This document shows, piece after piece, positions 17,252-27,542 of a DNA stretch of 32,861 nucleotides. Below the pieces are notes generated by a model. It saw only the letters and a program-made list of their open reading frames with translations. It did not search any database and was not told the origin of the DNA. The stretch is from Lachnospiraceae bacterium. GTDB lineage: Bacteria > Bacillota > Clostridia > Lachnospirales > Lachnospiraceae. A program made the translations under genes and the position numbers. The stretch spans positions 1-32,861 of the forward strand of contig JAIKVP010000200.1 in the NCBI GenBank assembly GCA_024685635.1, given 5' to 3'. Numbering within the stretch: position 1 is the first letter of the stretch; each line of letters begins with the position of its first letter.

Positions 17252-18325
17252 ATGAGATATATAGACGTTAGTTTACTAGAGCCTAATATGGTTTTAGGAC
17301 GTTCCCTATACGGAGCTAACAACGAACGAATGCTAAAGAGGGGCCAGCCAATCAAGGCTGAATACATTGATCGTATCAAGGCATTGGGATTTCAGGGGCT
17401 ATATATTAAGGATGGCATATCCGACGACATAGAGATTGAAGATGTTGTAAGTGAAAAACTCAGAATGGAAGCTATAGGCCGTTTAAGAGACCTTTTTATT
17501 TTTGACGAAAAAAAAGATATCAAGCATTTTGAAGAGACCTTGACTAACATCAACAACACCGTGGGCAACATGGTTGAAGAAATTGACGGCAATAGAAATG
17601 CTATGATTAATATGATGGATTTGAAGATATATGATGAATATACCTTCTACCACTGTGTTAATGTAAGCATCATCGCTGTTGCAATAGGATGTGGCTTAGG
17701 CATGTCTCATCAGGAGTTAACCCAGTTAGGTTTAGCTGGAATGCTTCACGATATCGGCAAGCAGCGTATTCCTAAAGCTATACTAGAGAAGGAAGACAAC
17801 TTAACCGAGGAGGAATTTAAGGAGCTAAAGAAGCATCCTGCCTATGGCTACAGGATGATGAGAGACTGCAACAATCTCTCACCTCAGGTATATTTAAGTA
17901 TTTTACAGCACCACGAAAGAATAGATGGTTCTGGCTATCCACACGGCAAAAAGGGTAATGACATTTCCCTTTATGCAAGGATTATAGGTGTGGCTGACTG
18001 CTATGATGCAATTATAAGTAAAAGGCCTTACCACGAGCCAATTCTTCCTTCAGATGCTATTGAGTACATCATGGGTGGTTCCGGCACCTTATTTGATCCA
18101 GAGATAGTAAGAGTCTTCTTAAGAAAGGTTAGCGCATATCCTGTTAGTATGTGTGTTATGCTTAGCAATGGTGTTCCTGCAATTGTTGTCAAGAACTTTG
18201 AGGATGCCTCAACGAGACCTATTGTCAAGCTTCTTAAGGGAGATGTACACAATCCTACATATATCAACTTAAAGGATGATCCAAACGCACAGAATCTTAC
18301 AATCGTAAGTGTTCTTAATATTTAA
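17252..18325 (+). CDS. HD-GYP domain protein, probable c-di-GMP phosphodiesterase
   Basis: HDIGK and HHERIDGSGYPHGKKG motifs. Track start 17246 is too close to the SD (AAGGAGG); ATG 17252 more likely. Confidence 0.9.
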   Translation: MRYIDVSLLEPNMVLGRSLYGANNERMLKRGQPIKAEYIDRIKALGFQGLYIKDGISDDIEIEDVVSEKLRMEAIGRLRDLFIFDEKKDIKHFEETLTNINNTVGNMVEEIDGNRNAMINMMDLKIYDEYTFYHCVNVSIIAVAIGCGLGMSHQELTQLGLAGMLHDIGKQRIPKAILEKEDNLTEEEFKELKKHPAYGYRMMRDCNNLSPQVYLSILQHHERIDGSGYPHGKKGNDISLYARIIGVADCYDAIISKRPYHEPILPSDAIEYIMGGSGTLFDPEIVRVFLRKVSAYPVSMCVMLSNGVPAIVVKNFEDASTRPIVKLLKGDVHNPTYINLKDDPNAQNLTIVSVLNI

Positions 18326-18348
18326 CATAATCTAAGGAGGAAGAAACA

Positions 18349-18867
18349 TTGGCTAATCCAATAGTTACAATCACAATGGCTGATGGTGGCGTAATCAAGG
18401 CAGAATTATATCCTGAGATTGCTCCTAACACAGTCAATAACTTTATTTCACTTATCAAGAAAGGCTACTATGACGGACTTATTTTCCACCGTTGCATTAG
18501 TGGTTTTATGATTCAGGGAGGATGCCCAGAGGGTACAGGTACAGGTGGTCCTGGCTACTCTATCAAGGGAGAGTTTTCTCAGAACGGATTTAAAAACGAT
18601 TTAAAGCATTCTAAAGGAGTTTTATCTATGGCTCGCTCTATGATGCCTGATAGTGCTGGTTCACAGTTCTTTATCATGCACGAAGATTCACCGTATCTTG
18701 ACGGCGCATACGCTGCATTTGGCAAGGTTATAGAAGGTCAGGATGTTGTAGATAAGATAGCAACAGTTAAGACTGACTTTATGGATAAGCCTCTTGAAGA
18801 GCAGAAAATGGCATCTGTGACAGTTGATACAGATGGGGTTGACTATCCTGATCCAGAGAAGGTTTAA
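18349..18867 (+). CDS. Cyclophilin-type peptidyl-prolyl isomerase
   Basis: NTVNNFISLIKKGYYDGLIFHRCISGFMIQGG; TTG start with AAGGAGG. Confidence 0.94.
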   Translation: MANPIVTITMADGGVIKAELYPEIAPNTVNNFISLIKKGYYDGLIFHRCISGFMIQGGCPEGTGTGGPGYSIKGEFSQNGFKNDLKHSKGVLSMARSMMPDSAGSQFFIMHEDSPYLDGAYAAFGKVIEGQDVVDKIATVKTDFMDKPLEEQKMASVTVDTDGVDYPDPEKV

Positions 18868-18892
18868 TAATAACATTTTCATAATGATACAA

Positions 18893-18930
18893 CAATGCCA
18901 CAGGAATTACCCTGTGGCATCATTGTTTTT
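18893..18930 (+). terminator. Terminator after cyclophilin gene
   Basis: CAATGCCACAGGAATTACCCTGTGGCATCATTG + TTTTT. Confidence 0.8.
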
Positions 18931-18968
18931 AAGAAAGTATTATTACAAAGAATCCGTTGTTTGCTATA

Positions 18969-20762
18969 TTAATTGCCGAAGAAATACTGGAATGGATCCA
19001 TCTCTTCGCCTGATGGATTCTGATTGTTAGATGAACCCTCGTCATCTGAAGGGCGTCTGTTATCAGAAGTATCATTATCATTTGAGTTGTCATTCTTGTT
19101 TATGGTTGGAGCCTCTGACTTTTTGCCTAATGTAACCTTAAGCTCATGCTCCTTATATTCGCCACTCTCATCCTGTCTCATAACAGTAACTGTAACCTCA
19201 GTGCCTCCCTTTTTCTTAGCAATCTGCTCCTGAAGGGCGGTCATATTGGTGATCTCTCTGTCATTAAACTTGATGATGATATCTCTCTGCTGAATTCCGG
19301 CTTTCTCTGCAGGCGAATCCTCAGTTACCTTAGTAACCCATACGCCTTCTGGCATTCCATAATTAGAAGTCAATTCTGAACTCACGTCTCCACCATATAT
19401 TCCAAGATAGCCAGAATCTTCTTCTGCAATAGCTTCATAGTTCATAAGCTCATTTATAATAGGCTCTGCGGTTGCCATAGGAATTGCATATCCCATGCCC
19501 TCAACATCATCAGATGCGTATTTTACTGAGTTGATTCCGATAAGTTCGCCATTCATATTAAGAAGGGCTCCACCAGAGTTACCAGGATTAATAGCTGCAT
19601 CTGTCTGAAGAAGCTTCATTGATCTGTCTTCAAGCTGAACCTCTCTGTCTAGGGCACTAACAATACCTGTAGTAACAGACTGTCCATATCCTAAAGCGTT
19701 ACCAATTGCTACTACCTGATCTCCAACTCTCATCTCACTAGAGTCACCTAAAACTGCAATCTTAACTGTATCAAGTGTAGAAGATTCCATATCTTCCTTG
19801 TTTACGGTAAGAACTGCCAAATCAGCATCTGAATCTGTTCCTTTTATAACTGCATCAACAGTCTTATCATCAGAAAATGTAACCTGAACCTTCGTTGCAT
19901 CTCCATAAGATGAATCTGAAATAACATGGTTGTTAGTTACAATCATAAGCTGTTTATCCGTCTCGGAAATGATTACACCTGAACCACTACCAACCGGCTC
20001 TGAATTGCCGTTCTGATTACCTCCATAAAACCAGTAGAAGAAATCACTATAATCATTACTAGCAGATGCGTCAAATGTACTTTTAATAGATACGATTGAT
20101 GGCATATCATTTTCAACTATTGTAGCGACATCAGATGTTGCAGCAGTTGAAGAGCCCTTAGTAGTCTTAACTGTAGAAGAGCTACTAGTAGAAGGCTGAG
20201 TAATTGTAGTAGTTGCTACATCATCTTTTCCTGATATCTTGTTATAGCCAAACATCATAGTGACTGCAACTGCGCCTGCAATAAGACCAAACAAGGCTGC
20301 CTTCCCAACAAATGCAAGCTTTGGATGTGGCTTCTTTTCTTTCTTAGGCTTAACAGTCTTAACATGCTGATTCTGGTTAGGATTGTAATTATATCCCTGG
20401 TTAGCCGTTGTACTATTCTGATAATAAGTTCTATTGGCTGCGCCACCATTTGGATCATAGTTAGCATAAAACTGTCCTGAAGACTGATTAGCATTGGTCT
20501 GATAGTTAGAATTAGACTGATAGTTATTGTTTGCCTGATTCTGAGCGTTAGCATTAGCCTGATTGTAATTCGGCTCATTGACATATGTCCTCATATTAGG
20601 ATCATTCTCACCAATATAGCTTCTATGATAAGTAGTATCAGTAGGAGAAGAATTGTTCACCTCCTGCTGATTCTGATTGTTAATCTCATTATTCTGATTA
20701 TCCATCCCTCTATTAGGGTTATTCATATTATTGTTTTGATAGTCCTCGTTCATATTGAACAC
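18969..20762 (-). CDS. HtrA/DegP-like S1C serine protease with PDZ and Asn/Gln-rich N-terminus
   Basis: TNNHVI, DSDADLAVL, NPGNSGGALLN catalytic motifs; PDZ; one TM helix. Confidence 0.93.
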   Translation of the reverse strand: MFNMNEDYQNNNMNNPNRGMDNQNNEINNQNQQEVNNSSPTDTTYHRSYIGENDPNMRTYVNEPNYNQANANAQNQANNNYQSNSNYQTNANQSSGQFYANYDPNGGAANRTYYQNSTTANQGYNYNPNQNQHVKTVKPKKEKKPHPKLAFVGKAALFGLIAGAVAVTMMFGYNKISGKDDVATTTITQPSTSSSSTVKTTKGSSTAATSDVATIVENDMPSIVSIKSTFDASASNDYSDFFYWFYGGNQNGNSEPVGSGSGVIISETDKQLMIVTNNHVISDSSYGDATKVQVTFSDDKTVDAVIKGTDSDADLAVLTVNKEDMESSTLDTVKIAVLGDSSEMRVGDQVVAIGNALGYGQSVTTGIVSALDREVQLEDRSMKLLQTDAAINPGNSGGALLNMNGELIGINSVKYASDDVEGMGYAIPMATAEPIINELMNYEAIAEEDSGYLGIYGGDVSSELTSNYGMPEGVWVTKVTEDSPAEKAGIQQRDIIIKFNDREITNMTALQEQIAKKKGGTEVTVTVMRQDESGEYKEHELKVTLGKKSEAPTINKNDNSNDNDTSDNRRPSDDEGSSNNQNPSGEEMDPFQYFFGN

Positions 20763-20773
20763 TCCTTTCTAGC

Positions 20774-20791
20774 TAGTCGCTTGTGCGACTA
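20774..20791 (-). promoter_or_regulatory. Perfect hairpin/palindrome in htrA leader
   Basis: TAGTCGC-ACAA-GCGACTA just upstream of the SD AAAGGAG. Confidence 0.5.
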
Positions 20792-20896
20792 TTAAATTAA
20801 AATATCCTAATTACAAGATACATACTAGCAAGCGTTTGTGTTTAATCTGTGACTAAAAAATGTTAAATTTATGGATAAATCCACATTATTTTGTGA

Positions 20897-22291
20897 TTAC
20901 TTAATAATTCCAAGCGAGCCAAGAAGTAGGCAAATCAATAGAATAGGAGCTACAACCTTAACCATAGCAATGTATAAGGTCTTTCTTCCAAACTTCTCAC
21001 CATTTTTCGTAACCTCATCAATAACTGTCTTAGGCTTAACAACCCATCCAATAAGAATACAGGTTGAAATAGCAACAACAGGCATGAAAATGTTATTACT
21101 TATATAGTCTAATATATCAAGAATCTGAGCTACCGCTCCGTTAGGAAGTGTGTACTCAAAGTAAAGCAGATTGTAGCCTAAGCATACTACGATACCGATT
21201 GCAAGAGCGATTGCGCCCTCGATTAAGGCTGCCTTCTTTCTTGACCATTTAAACTTATCCATAATACCTGATACTATCGCCTCTAGAACTGACATAGAGC
21301 TTGTAAGTGCCGCAAAGATTACCATTAAGAAGAATACGATTCCGATAAACTTGCCGGCAGCACCCATTTGTGCAAATACCTTAGGCATGGCAATAAACAT
21401 AAGACCAGGTCCCTTAGAACCCATTCCCTCAGGTCCCATAAACACAACAACAGTAGGGATAATCATTACACCAGCTAAGAAAGCAACTAATGTATCAAAA
21501 ATCTCAATCTGGTTAACGCTCTTCATAAGGTTAGCATCATCATCAACATAAGAACCATAAGCTACCATGATACCCATAGCCACACTGATACTGTAAAATA
21601 GCTGACCCATCGCGTCCATAACCACGACAAATATATCCTTAGCACTCATTCCCTCAAAGCTAGGAATCAAGTAAACCTTAAGTCCATCAAGACCTGTTCT
21701 GACTACTCCATCCTCAGCCGTTCCCTCTATAGTAAGGGCAAATATAGAAATACCAATGATCATTACAAGTAAAACTGGCATAAGGATTCTTGAAAGTCTC
21801 TCAATACCCTTATTAACACCCTTATAAATTACGAATACAGTCGCACCTAAGAAAATGATATCAAAGACGATAGGTGGTACATTATCTGTAATAAAGCCCG
21901 TAAAATAGCCATCTTCAGCAGTCTTAGTCCAATCACTTGAGACAAATGCTATAAAATACTTAAGAACCCATCCACCGATAATGCAGTAGTAAGGTAAGAT
22001 TAAGAACGGAACCAGACTTGCAACCGTTCCAACCCATCCAAACTTAGGGTGAAGCTGCTTATAAGCGGTCCACTGACTCTGCTTAGTCTTACGTCCAATT
22101 GCGACCTCACTAACTAAGAGAGTAAAACCAAATGTAAGAGCTAAAATGATATAGATTACAAGGAAGGTTCCTCCTCCATCCTTAGCGGCAAGATATGGAA
22201 AACGCCATATATTACCTAATCCAACTGCACTTCCCGCTGCGGCAAGCACAAAACCAAACTGGCTGCTAAAAGAACTTCTTTTTTCCTTCAT
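20897..22291 (-). CDS. Neurotransmitter:sodium symporter family transporter
   Basis: FSSQFGFVLAAAGSAVGLGNIWRFPYLAAKDGGGTFL; start MKEKR more likely than track start 22366. Confidence 0.92.
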   Translation of the reverse strand: MKEKRSSFSSQFGFVLAAAGSAVGLGNIWRFPYLAAKDGGGTFLVIYIILALTFGFTLLVSEVAIGRKTKQSQWTAYKQLHPKFGWVGTVASLVPFLILPYYCIIGGWVLKYFIAFVSSDWTKTAEDGYFTGFITDNVPPIVFDIIFLGATVFVIYKGVNKGIERLSRILMPVLLVMIIGISIFALTIEGTAEDGVVRTGLDGLKVYLIPSFEGMSAKDIFVVVMDAMGQLFYSISVAMGIMVAYGSYVDDDANLMKSVNQIEIFDTLVAFLAGVMIIPTVVVFMGPEGMGSKGPGLMFIAMPKVFAQMGAAGKFIGIVFFLMVIFAALTSSMSVLEAIVSGIMDKFKWSRKKAALIEGAIALAIGIVVCLGYNLLYFEYTLPNGAVAQILDILDYISNNIFMPVVAISTCILIGWVVKPKTVIDEVTKNGEKFGRKTLYIAMVKVVAPILLICLLLGSLGIIK

Positions 22292-22315
22292 AATACTTTC
22301 CTTTCTTACGCACAT

Positions 22316-22346
22316 TAAAAGAAGCCCTAAAAAAAGGCTTCTTTTA
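22316..22346 (-). terminator. Terminator after glmS
   Basis: Minus strand TAAAAGAAGCC-TTTTTTTAG-GGCTTCTTTTA. Confidence 0.7.
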
Positions 22347-22403
22347 TGCTTAATATTATGTAACATTGTACTACTATATTAGAAAAAAATCAAATCTGCT
22401 AGA

Positions 22404-24233
22404 TTACTCAACTGTAACTGACTTAGCAAGGTTTCTAGGCTTGTCAACATCACAGCCCTTAGCTACAGCTACATAGTAGCCAAATAGCTGCAAAGGAATA
22501 ACTGATAATGATGTAGAGAAGCATGGAAGCGTCTCTGGAACTGAAACTGTAAAATCAGCTGTATCCTTCATTGCTGTTCCCTCTGTTGATACAGCAAATA
22601 CATAAGCTCCACGGCTCTGTACCTCAACGATATTGCTTATCATTTTCTCAATCAAGTTTGGCTGGGTTGCTATTGCAACAGTCAGCGTTTGATCTTCAAT
22701 CAAAGAGATTGAACCATGCTTTAACTCGCCAGCAGCATAAGCCTCTGAATGAATATAAGAAATCTCCTTAAGCTTAAGTGAGCCCTCCATAGCTGTCGCG
22801 TAATCCTGTCCTCTTCCTATAAAGAACATATCCTTAGCACCGGCATACTTAGTTGCAAAGCGCTGAATATCTTCCTTGTCAGCTAAAATCTCCTGAATCT
22901 TCTCAGGGATAGCATTTAACTCTCTTATCATATCTCTATACTTGGTCTCGTCAATGACATCTCTCACTCTTGCAAATTGAATACCTAGCATATAGCAGGC
23001 AACAAGCTGGGTAGAGTAAGCCTTGGTTGTCGCAACTGAAATCTCAGGCCCTGCCCATGTATAAAGGACATTGTCAGCCTCTCTTGCGATTGATGAGCCA
23101 ACTACATTTACAATACCAAGAACCTTGATACCTCTCTCCTTAATCTCTCTTAAGGCGGCCAATGAATCAGCTGTCTCACCAGACTGGGAAATAATGATTG
23201 CCAAAGAATTAGTGTCCATTATTGGATTTCTGTATCTAAATTCTGATGCTAAGTCAACATCAACCGGAATTCTTGCAGTCTCCTCAATCATATATTTAAC
23301 TGCCATTCCAACATGGTAAGCAGATCCACAGCCAATTATGTATATGCGGTTAATAGCTCTAATCTCATCATCAGACATATTAAGCTCATTAAGGACAATA
23401 TTGCCATTCTCAATTCGAGGGCTTATTGTGTCAGCTACAACCTTAGGCTGCTCATAAATCTCTTTAAGCATAAAATGCTCATAGCCACCTTTTTCCGCTG
23501 CCTCTATATCCCACTCAACAGTGGTTAACTCCTTAGTGATAACTTCATTGTCCTCGTTATAAAATGTTATACCATCCTCTGTTAACTTAGCAATCTCTAA
23601 GTTGTCAATGAAATAAACATCCCTTGTATGCTTTAATATAGCAGGAACATCCGACGCAATAAAGTTACCCTCAGAAGACGAGCCTACTATAAGCGGACTG
23701 TCCTTTCTGACTGCGTAAATTTCGCCAGGATGAGCCTTAAACATAACACCTAAGGCATAAGAACCACTGATTCTATGCATTACCTTGATGATTGCATCAA
23801 TTGGATCGCCTTCATAGTAATGCTCAAGCATGTGTACTACTACCTCTGTATCTGTCTCTGATACGAATTCATAGCCACGCCCCTGCATTTTCTCCTTTAA
23901 TGGCTGATAGTTCTCGATAATACCGTTGTGAACTATACAGATAGACTTGTCCTTATTAGAATGTGGGTGAGCATTAGTTACGCTAGGCTCTCCGTGAGTT
24001 GCCCATCTTGTGTGTCCAATACCCATTGTTCCACTTAGGTTTGCTCCGTCTCCTGTCAAGTCTCTTAAGGCCTGAAGTCTGCCCTTTGCCTTGACAACCT
24101 CAATAGTTGATTCCTTGCCGTCATAGACCGCAACTCCGGCAGAGTCATAACCTCTATACTCTAACTTAGCAAGACCGTCCAAAAGAATCGGTGCAGCCTC
24201 ATGCTTTCCTACATATCCTACAATTCCACACAT
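22404..24233 (-). CDS. glmS: Glutamine-fructose-6-phosphate aminotransferase (isomerizing)
   Basis: MCGIVGYVGKHEAAPILLDGLAKLEYRGYDSAGVAV...C-terminal PRNLAKSVTVE. Confidence 0.97.
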   Translation of the reverse strand: MCGIVGYVGKHEAAPILLDGLAKLEYRGYDSAGVAVYDGKESTIEVVKAKGRLQALRDLTGDGANLSGTMGIGHTRWATHGEPSVTNAHPHSNKDKSICIVHNGIIENYQPLKEKMQGRGYEFVSETDTEVVVHMLEHYYEGDPIDAIIKVMHRISGSYALGVMFKAHPGEIYAVRKDSPLIVGSSSEGNFIASDVPAILKHTRDVYFIDNLEIAKLTEDGITFYNEDNEVITKELTTVEWDIEAAEKGGYEHFMLKEIYEQPKVVADTISPRIENGNIVLNELNMSDDEIRAINRIYIIGCGSAYHVGMAVKYMIEETARIPVDVDLASEFRYRNPIMDTNSLAIIISQSGETADSLAALREIKERGIKVLGIVNVVGSSIAREADNVLYTWAGPEISVATTKAYSTQLVACYMLGIQFARVRDVIDETKYRDMIRELNAIPEKIQEILADKEDIQRFATKYAGAKDMFFIGRGQDYATAMEGSLKLKEISYIHSEAYAAGELKHGSISLIEDQTLTVAIATQPNLIEKMISNIVEVQSRGAYVFAVSTEGTAMKDTADFTVSVPETLPCFSTSLSVIPLQLFGYYVAVAKGCDVDKPRNLAKSVTVE

Positions 24234-24247
24234 AAGATAACTCCTTT

Positions 24248-25687
24248 CTAGTATGCATTTTCATTTACAAATCCCTTAAATACTGTTAAGAACAATATCT
24301 TGATATCAAATCCAAGCGTCCAGTTCTCAATATAATAAATATCATGCTCAATTCTAAGCTTGATAGATGTATCACCTCTAAAGCCGTTAACCTGTGCCCA
24401 ACCGGTAATTCCAGGTCTAACCTGATGCTTAATCATATACTTAGGAATCTCTTCCTTGTACTGCTCAACAAACTGCGGTCTCTCAGGCCTTGGCCCTATA
24501 AGGCTCATATCGCCCTTTAAGACATTGAAAAACTGTGGCAGCTCATCGATACTAGTCTTTCTAATAAACTTACCAATCTTGGTAACTCTAGGGTCGTCCT
24601 TGGTAGTCCAGCCCTTCTTCTCTTCCTCTGCTGTCTGAACACGCATCGAGCGGAACTTATACATATTAAAATTCTTGTTATGAAGACCAACTCTGACCTG
24701 GTTGAAAATGATAGGCCCCGGCGAAGTAATCTTAATCAACAAGGCCACGATAAGCATAACCGGCGAGAATAGTATAATCGCCACTATCGAGCCTATAATA
24801 TCCATAATTCGCTTAATAATTTTGTTACCCGTATTAGAAAGCGGAACATTTCTGATGTTGATAACAGGCAAACCACTTAGGTCCTCCATATAAGGCTTAG
24901 TGGTAATAAAATTATAATAGTCCGGCACAAACTTAGTATGTGTACCGCTCTTTTCGCAAATGCTAACGATTCTCTCAAGCTTGTTATACTCCTTGATATC
25001 AAGCGTAATAATCGTCTCATCAAGGTTGTTCTTATTAAGGTAAGCCTCAACCTCATCAATACCACCAATCCAAGGCACCTCTCTGTAATCGTCGCCCTCC
25101 TTCATATTGTCATCAAATATTCCATGCATTCTGTAACCCCACTGTGGGTTAAGCTTTATTCTGTCAATATATGAAGTCGCCGCCGGCGAAAAGCCCACAA
25201 AGATAATATGCTTTAAATTCCTTCCACCCTCTCTCATCATAGCGAGAGTCTTTCTTATGATATTTCTAACAAGGGTACTTAAGAAAATGTTGATGAAGCA
25301 GAAGAAGATCATCAACCATCTTGAATAGTCGTCTAACTTTAACAAGTAATAGAAAACAAAGACAATCATAAGACCGCTTAAATTGGCCTTAATGATGTTA
25401 AATAGCTCATACTTACGACTTAAGAAACGCTTAGGTGCGTACAAATGAAATATATAATATAAAATAACGTAGCCGATTACAATGTAAACCAAAGGAGCCT
25501 TATAGATAGGGAAAATGTAGTCCTTAAGAGTATAGTAATAAACTCCGATAGTTCCAGGTCTCCTAACAGGCGCAAACCATTCAAATTCAAATCTAACGTA
25601 GTATGCAAGCACAAAAGACACAATGGTAACCACTATGTCTAATACCACATGTAATCCGTTAAGATAACGCTGATTCTCCTTAATCAT
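24248..25687 (-). CDS. Exopolysaccharide polyprenyl glycosylphosphotransferase
   Basis: N-terminal TM region, C-terminal bacterial sugar transferase motif (KRIMDIIGS...FRSM...TSIDELPQFFNVLKGDMSLIGPRPERP). Confidence 0.92.
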   Translation of the reverse strand: MIKENQRYLNGLHVVLDIVVTIVSFVLAYYVRFEFEWFAPVRRPGTIGVYYYTLKDYIFPIYKAPLVYIVIGYVILYYIFHLYAPKRFLSRKYELFNIIKANLSGLMIVFVFYYLLKLDDYSRWLMIFFCFINIFLSTLVRNIIRKTLAMMREGGRNLKHIIFVGFSPAATSYIDRIKLNPQWGYRMHGIFDDNMKEGDDYREVPWIGGIDEVEAYLNKNNLDETIITLDIKEYNKLERIVSICEKSGTHTKFVPDYYNFITTKPYMEDLSGLPVINIRNVPLSNTGNKIIKRIMDIIGSIVAIILFSPVMLIVALLIKITSPGPIIFNQVRVGLHNKNFNMYKFRSMRVQTAEEEKKGWTTKDDPRVTKIGKFIRKTSIDELPQFFNVLKGDMSLIGPRPERPQFVEQYKEEIPKYMIKHQVRPGITGWAQVNGFRGDTSIKLRIEHDIYYIENWTLGFDIKILFLTVFKGFVNENAY

Positions 25688-25791
25688 GTAAACGACCTCG
25701 TTTCAAGTGACTATAGTAAAAGCCTGATTCGGCTTAAACACTCCTATAATAATACTATAATTTCATAGTTTGGTAAAGTCTTAGTTTAGTA

Positions 25792-27381
25792 TTAATGCAC
25801 CTTGCCACAGTAAGGCATAAGTGGTATACCTGCCTTGTTATATAGATTACAAGTTATATAATTGGCCCAGCCATAGCTTATAAAACAAGGCTCTAAAACC
25901 TTATCAGAGCTTAAAATAATATTTCCCCCTTGAACAAATGCGTCCGCATCATAAAAAGCCATATCTTCTCCTGCAAGCTTAAAACCCTTAATATCAGCAT
26001 CTATAGCAGATACAAGCTTAGGCTCAGCCCCCTCTTCACTTACATTTGCTAAAAAGCCAGAATAACTATTATCAAACCCTACGCTTACAACTCTTCCTTC
26101 CTTATTGGCAAATGCTATCTTCATAGGAAGAACGTCATAGCCTTCTAGTTTATAGATTTCACCCAAGGTATAGTTAGCTAATCTTGTGCCCGGCGTCTTT
26201 TTATCAACTGGGTGAATATTGTCAAACTCGCCTAAATCAATCAAAGGAATTACATGGACATTATCTAACTCATCAGCTAATTCAGCCTGGATCTTTCTTA
26301 TCTCGGTCCAGCCTTCTTCATGGCCTTCCTCCCAGCATTTGTCTGCCCAGACAGGAAGTTGAAGAAGAATAACTGGCAAATCCTTACTATCATTGTATTT
26401 TCTTATATAGCTAATATACTTAGTCAAAAGTGGCTTGTAGTGCTTATGTCTTAAGGCATCCTCTTCACCCTGATAGTACCAGACGCAGTTAAATGTATAG
26501 TTAATGACATTCTTAAACATATACTCATTAAGAGCAGCAGGCCTGTAAGGTGAGCAGTATCCAGCTGGCTCTGGCCAAGGATATGGGCCAATTAAATCAT
26601 TAAGCTCACTGCCTGAAAGTTCTCTTCCCTCTGCTAAGGCATTATCTCTCGCCTCTTTTTCTCTGGCATAATAGTCATCTAATTCTTTATTATATTCTTC
26701 TAATTCCTCAAAATATTCCTCGTTAGTCTTGCCGTTTACAAGCTTATCGTACTCATCAATATAATACTGTCCATCAGGGCTAGCAGCTAGAGTTTCTAAA
26801 TCCATCCAGACTGTAACAGAGCTTCCACCCTTAACCATATTGACAACTCCGACAGGAACATTTAACTCTTCATATATCTTAAGCGCAGCAAAAAATGCTA
26901 CAGCGGACGAGTGCGTTGCATCAGCATCATCCATTGTAATCCATTTATTCTCGCTGATTGCCTTGTCAAATTCAGGGCTGTCATAAGGCGCTTTAATTAC
27001 ATTATAAAATCTTATATTATCAGCAAGAGAACTGTCCTCATTTATTAACTCAAAGGCCTCGTCAGCCTGAGCAGAATTACCAAGTTCAAGCTCCATATTA
27101 GACTGGCCATTCGCTAAGAAGACTTCTCCAAAATAGATGTCATTTAAGACTATCTCTTCATTATCGTTAGCAATCTTTAAGCTGTGTCTTTCGTGGTCAA
27201 ATGAATGAGCGGGCATAAATGCCTTAAATATGCCCTTGTCATTTGCTCTTGTTAAACAGACATTTTCATCATCTAAATATATCTTAACCTCTATGTCAGG
27301 GGCAGATAGTCCTGCAATTCTTACCTCTTTATCCCTCTGTAATATCATATGGTCTGTATATACTGGATCAAGTCTAAGCAT
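25792..27381 (-). CDS. Sialate O-acetylesterase-like SGNH protein
   Basis: GQSNMELELG, VGVVNMVKGGSSVTVWM, WYYQGEEDA; SD-supported ATG at 27381. Confidence 0.8.
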   Translation of the reverse strand: MLRLDPVYTDHMILQRDKEVRIAGLSAPDIEVKIYLDDENVCLTRANDKGIFKAFMPAHSFDHERHSLKIANDNEEIVLNDIYFGEVFLANGQSNMELELGNSAQADEAFELINEDSSLADNIRFYNVIKAPYDSPEFDKAISENKWITMDDADATHSSAVAFFAALKIYEELNVPVGVVNMVKGGSSVTVWMDLETLAASPDGQYYIDEYDKLVNGKTNEEYFEELEEYNKELDDYYAREKEARDNALAEGRELSGSELNDLIGPYPWPEPAGYCSPYRPAALNEYMFKNVINYTFNCVWYYQGEEDALRHKHYKPLLTKYISYIRKYNDSKDLPVILLQLPVWADKCWEEGHEEGWTEIRKIQAELADELDNVHVIPLIDLGEFDNIHPVDKKTPGTRLANYTLGEIYKLEGYDVLPMKIAFANKEGRVVSVGFDNSYSGFLANVSEEGAEPKLVSAIDADIKGFKLAGEDMAFYDADAFVQGGNIILSSDKVLEPCFISYGWANYITCNLYNKAGIPLMPYCGKVH

Positions 27382-27453
27382 AAAGATTCCTCCCTTCATT
27401 TACACTCAAATGTAATTATACTCCAAGTTTACAAAAAATAACAGATTTTTATT

Positions 27454-27503
27454 ATTTCATATAATAATTGATAATCTAACTTTCATTTGATATAATATGA
27501 AAT
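27454..27503 (+). promoter_or_regulatory. Promoter of AGCS gene with flanking imperfect inverted repeat
   Basis: TTGATA (27468) -17- TATAAT (27491); arms ATTTCATATAATA and TATAATATGAAAT. Confidence 0.65.
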
Positions 27504-27542
27504 GTTGCAAATTTTTTTATTTATTAAGAAAGGAATATTATT

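Noticed and set aside
24234-24247. glmS ribozyme upstream of glmS
   Set aside because: Only 14 nt separate glmS from the preceding gene.
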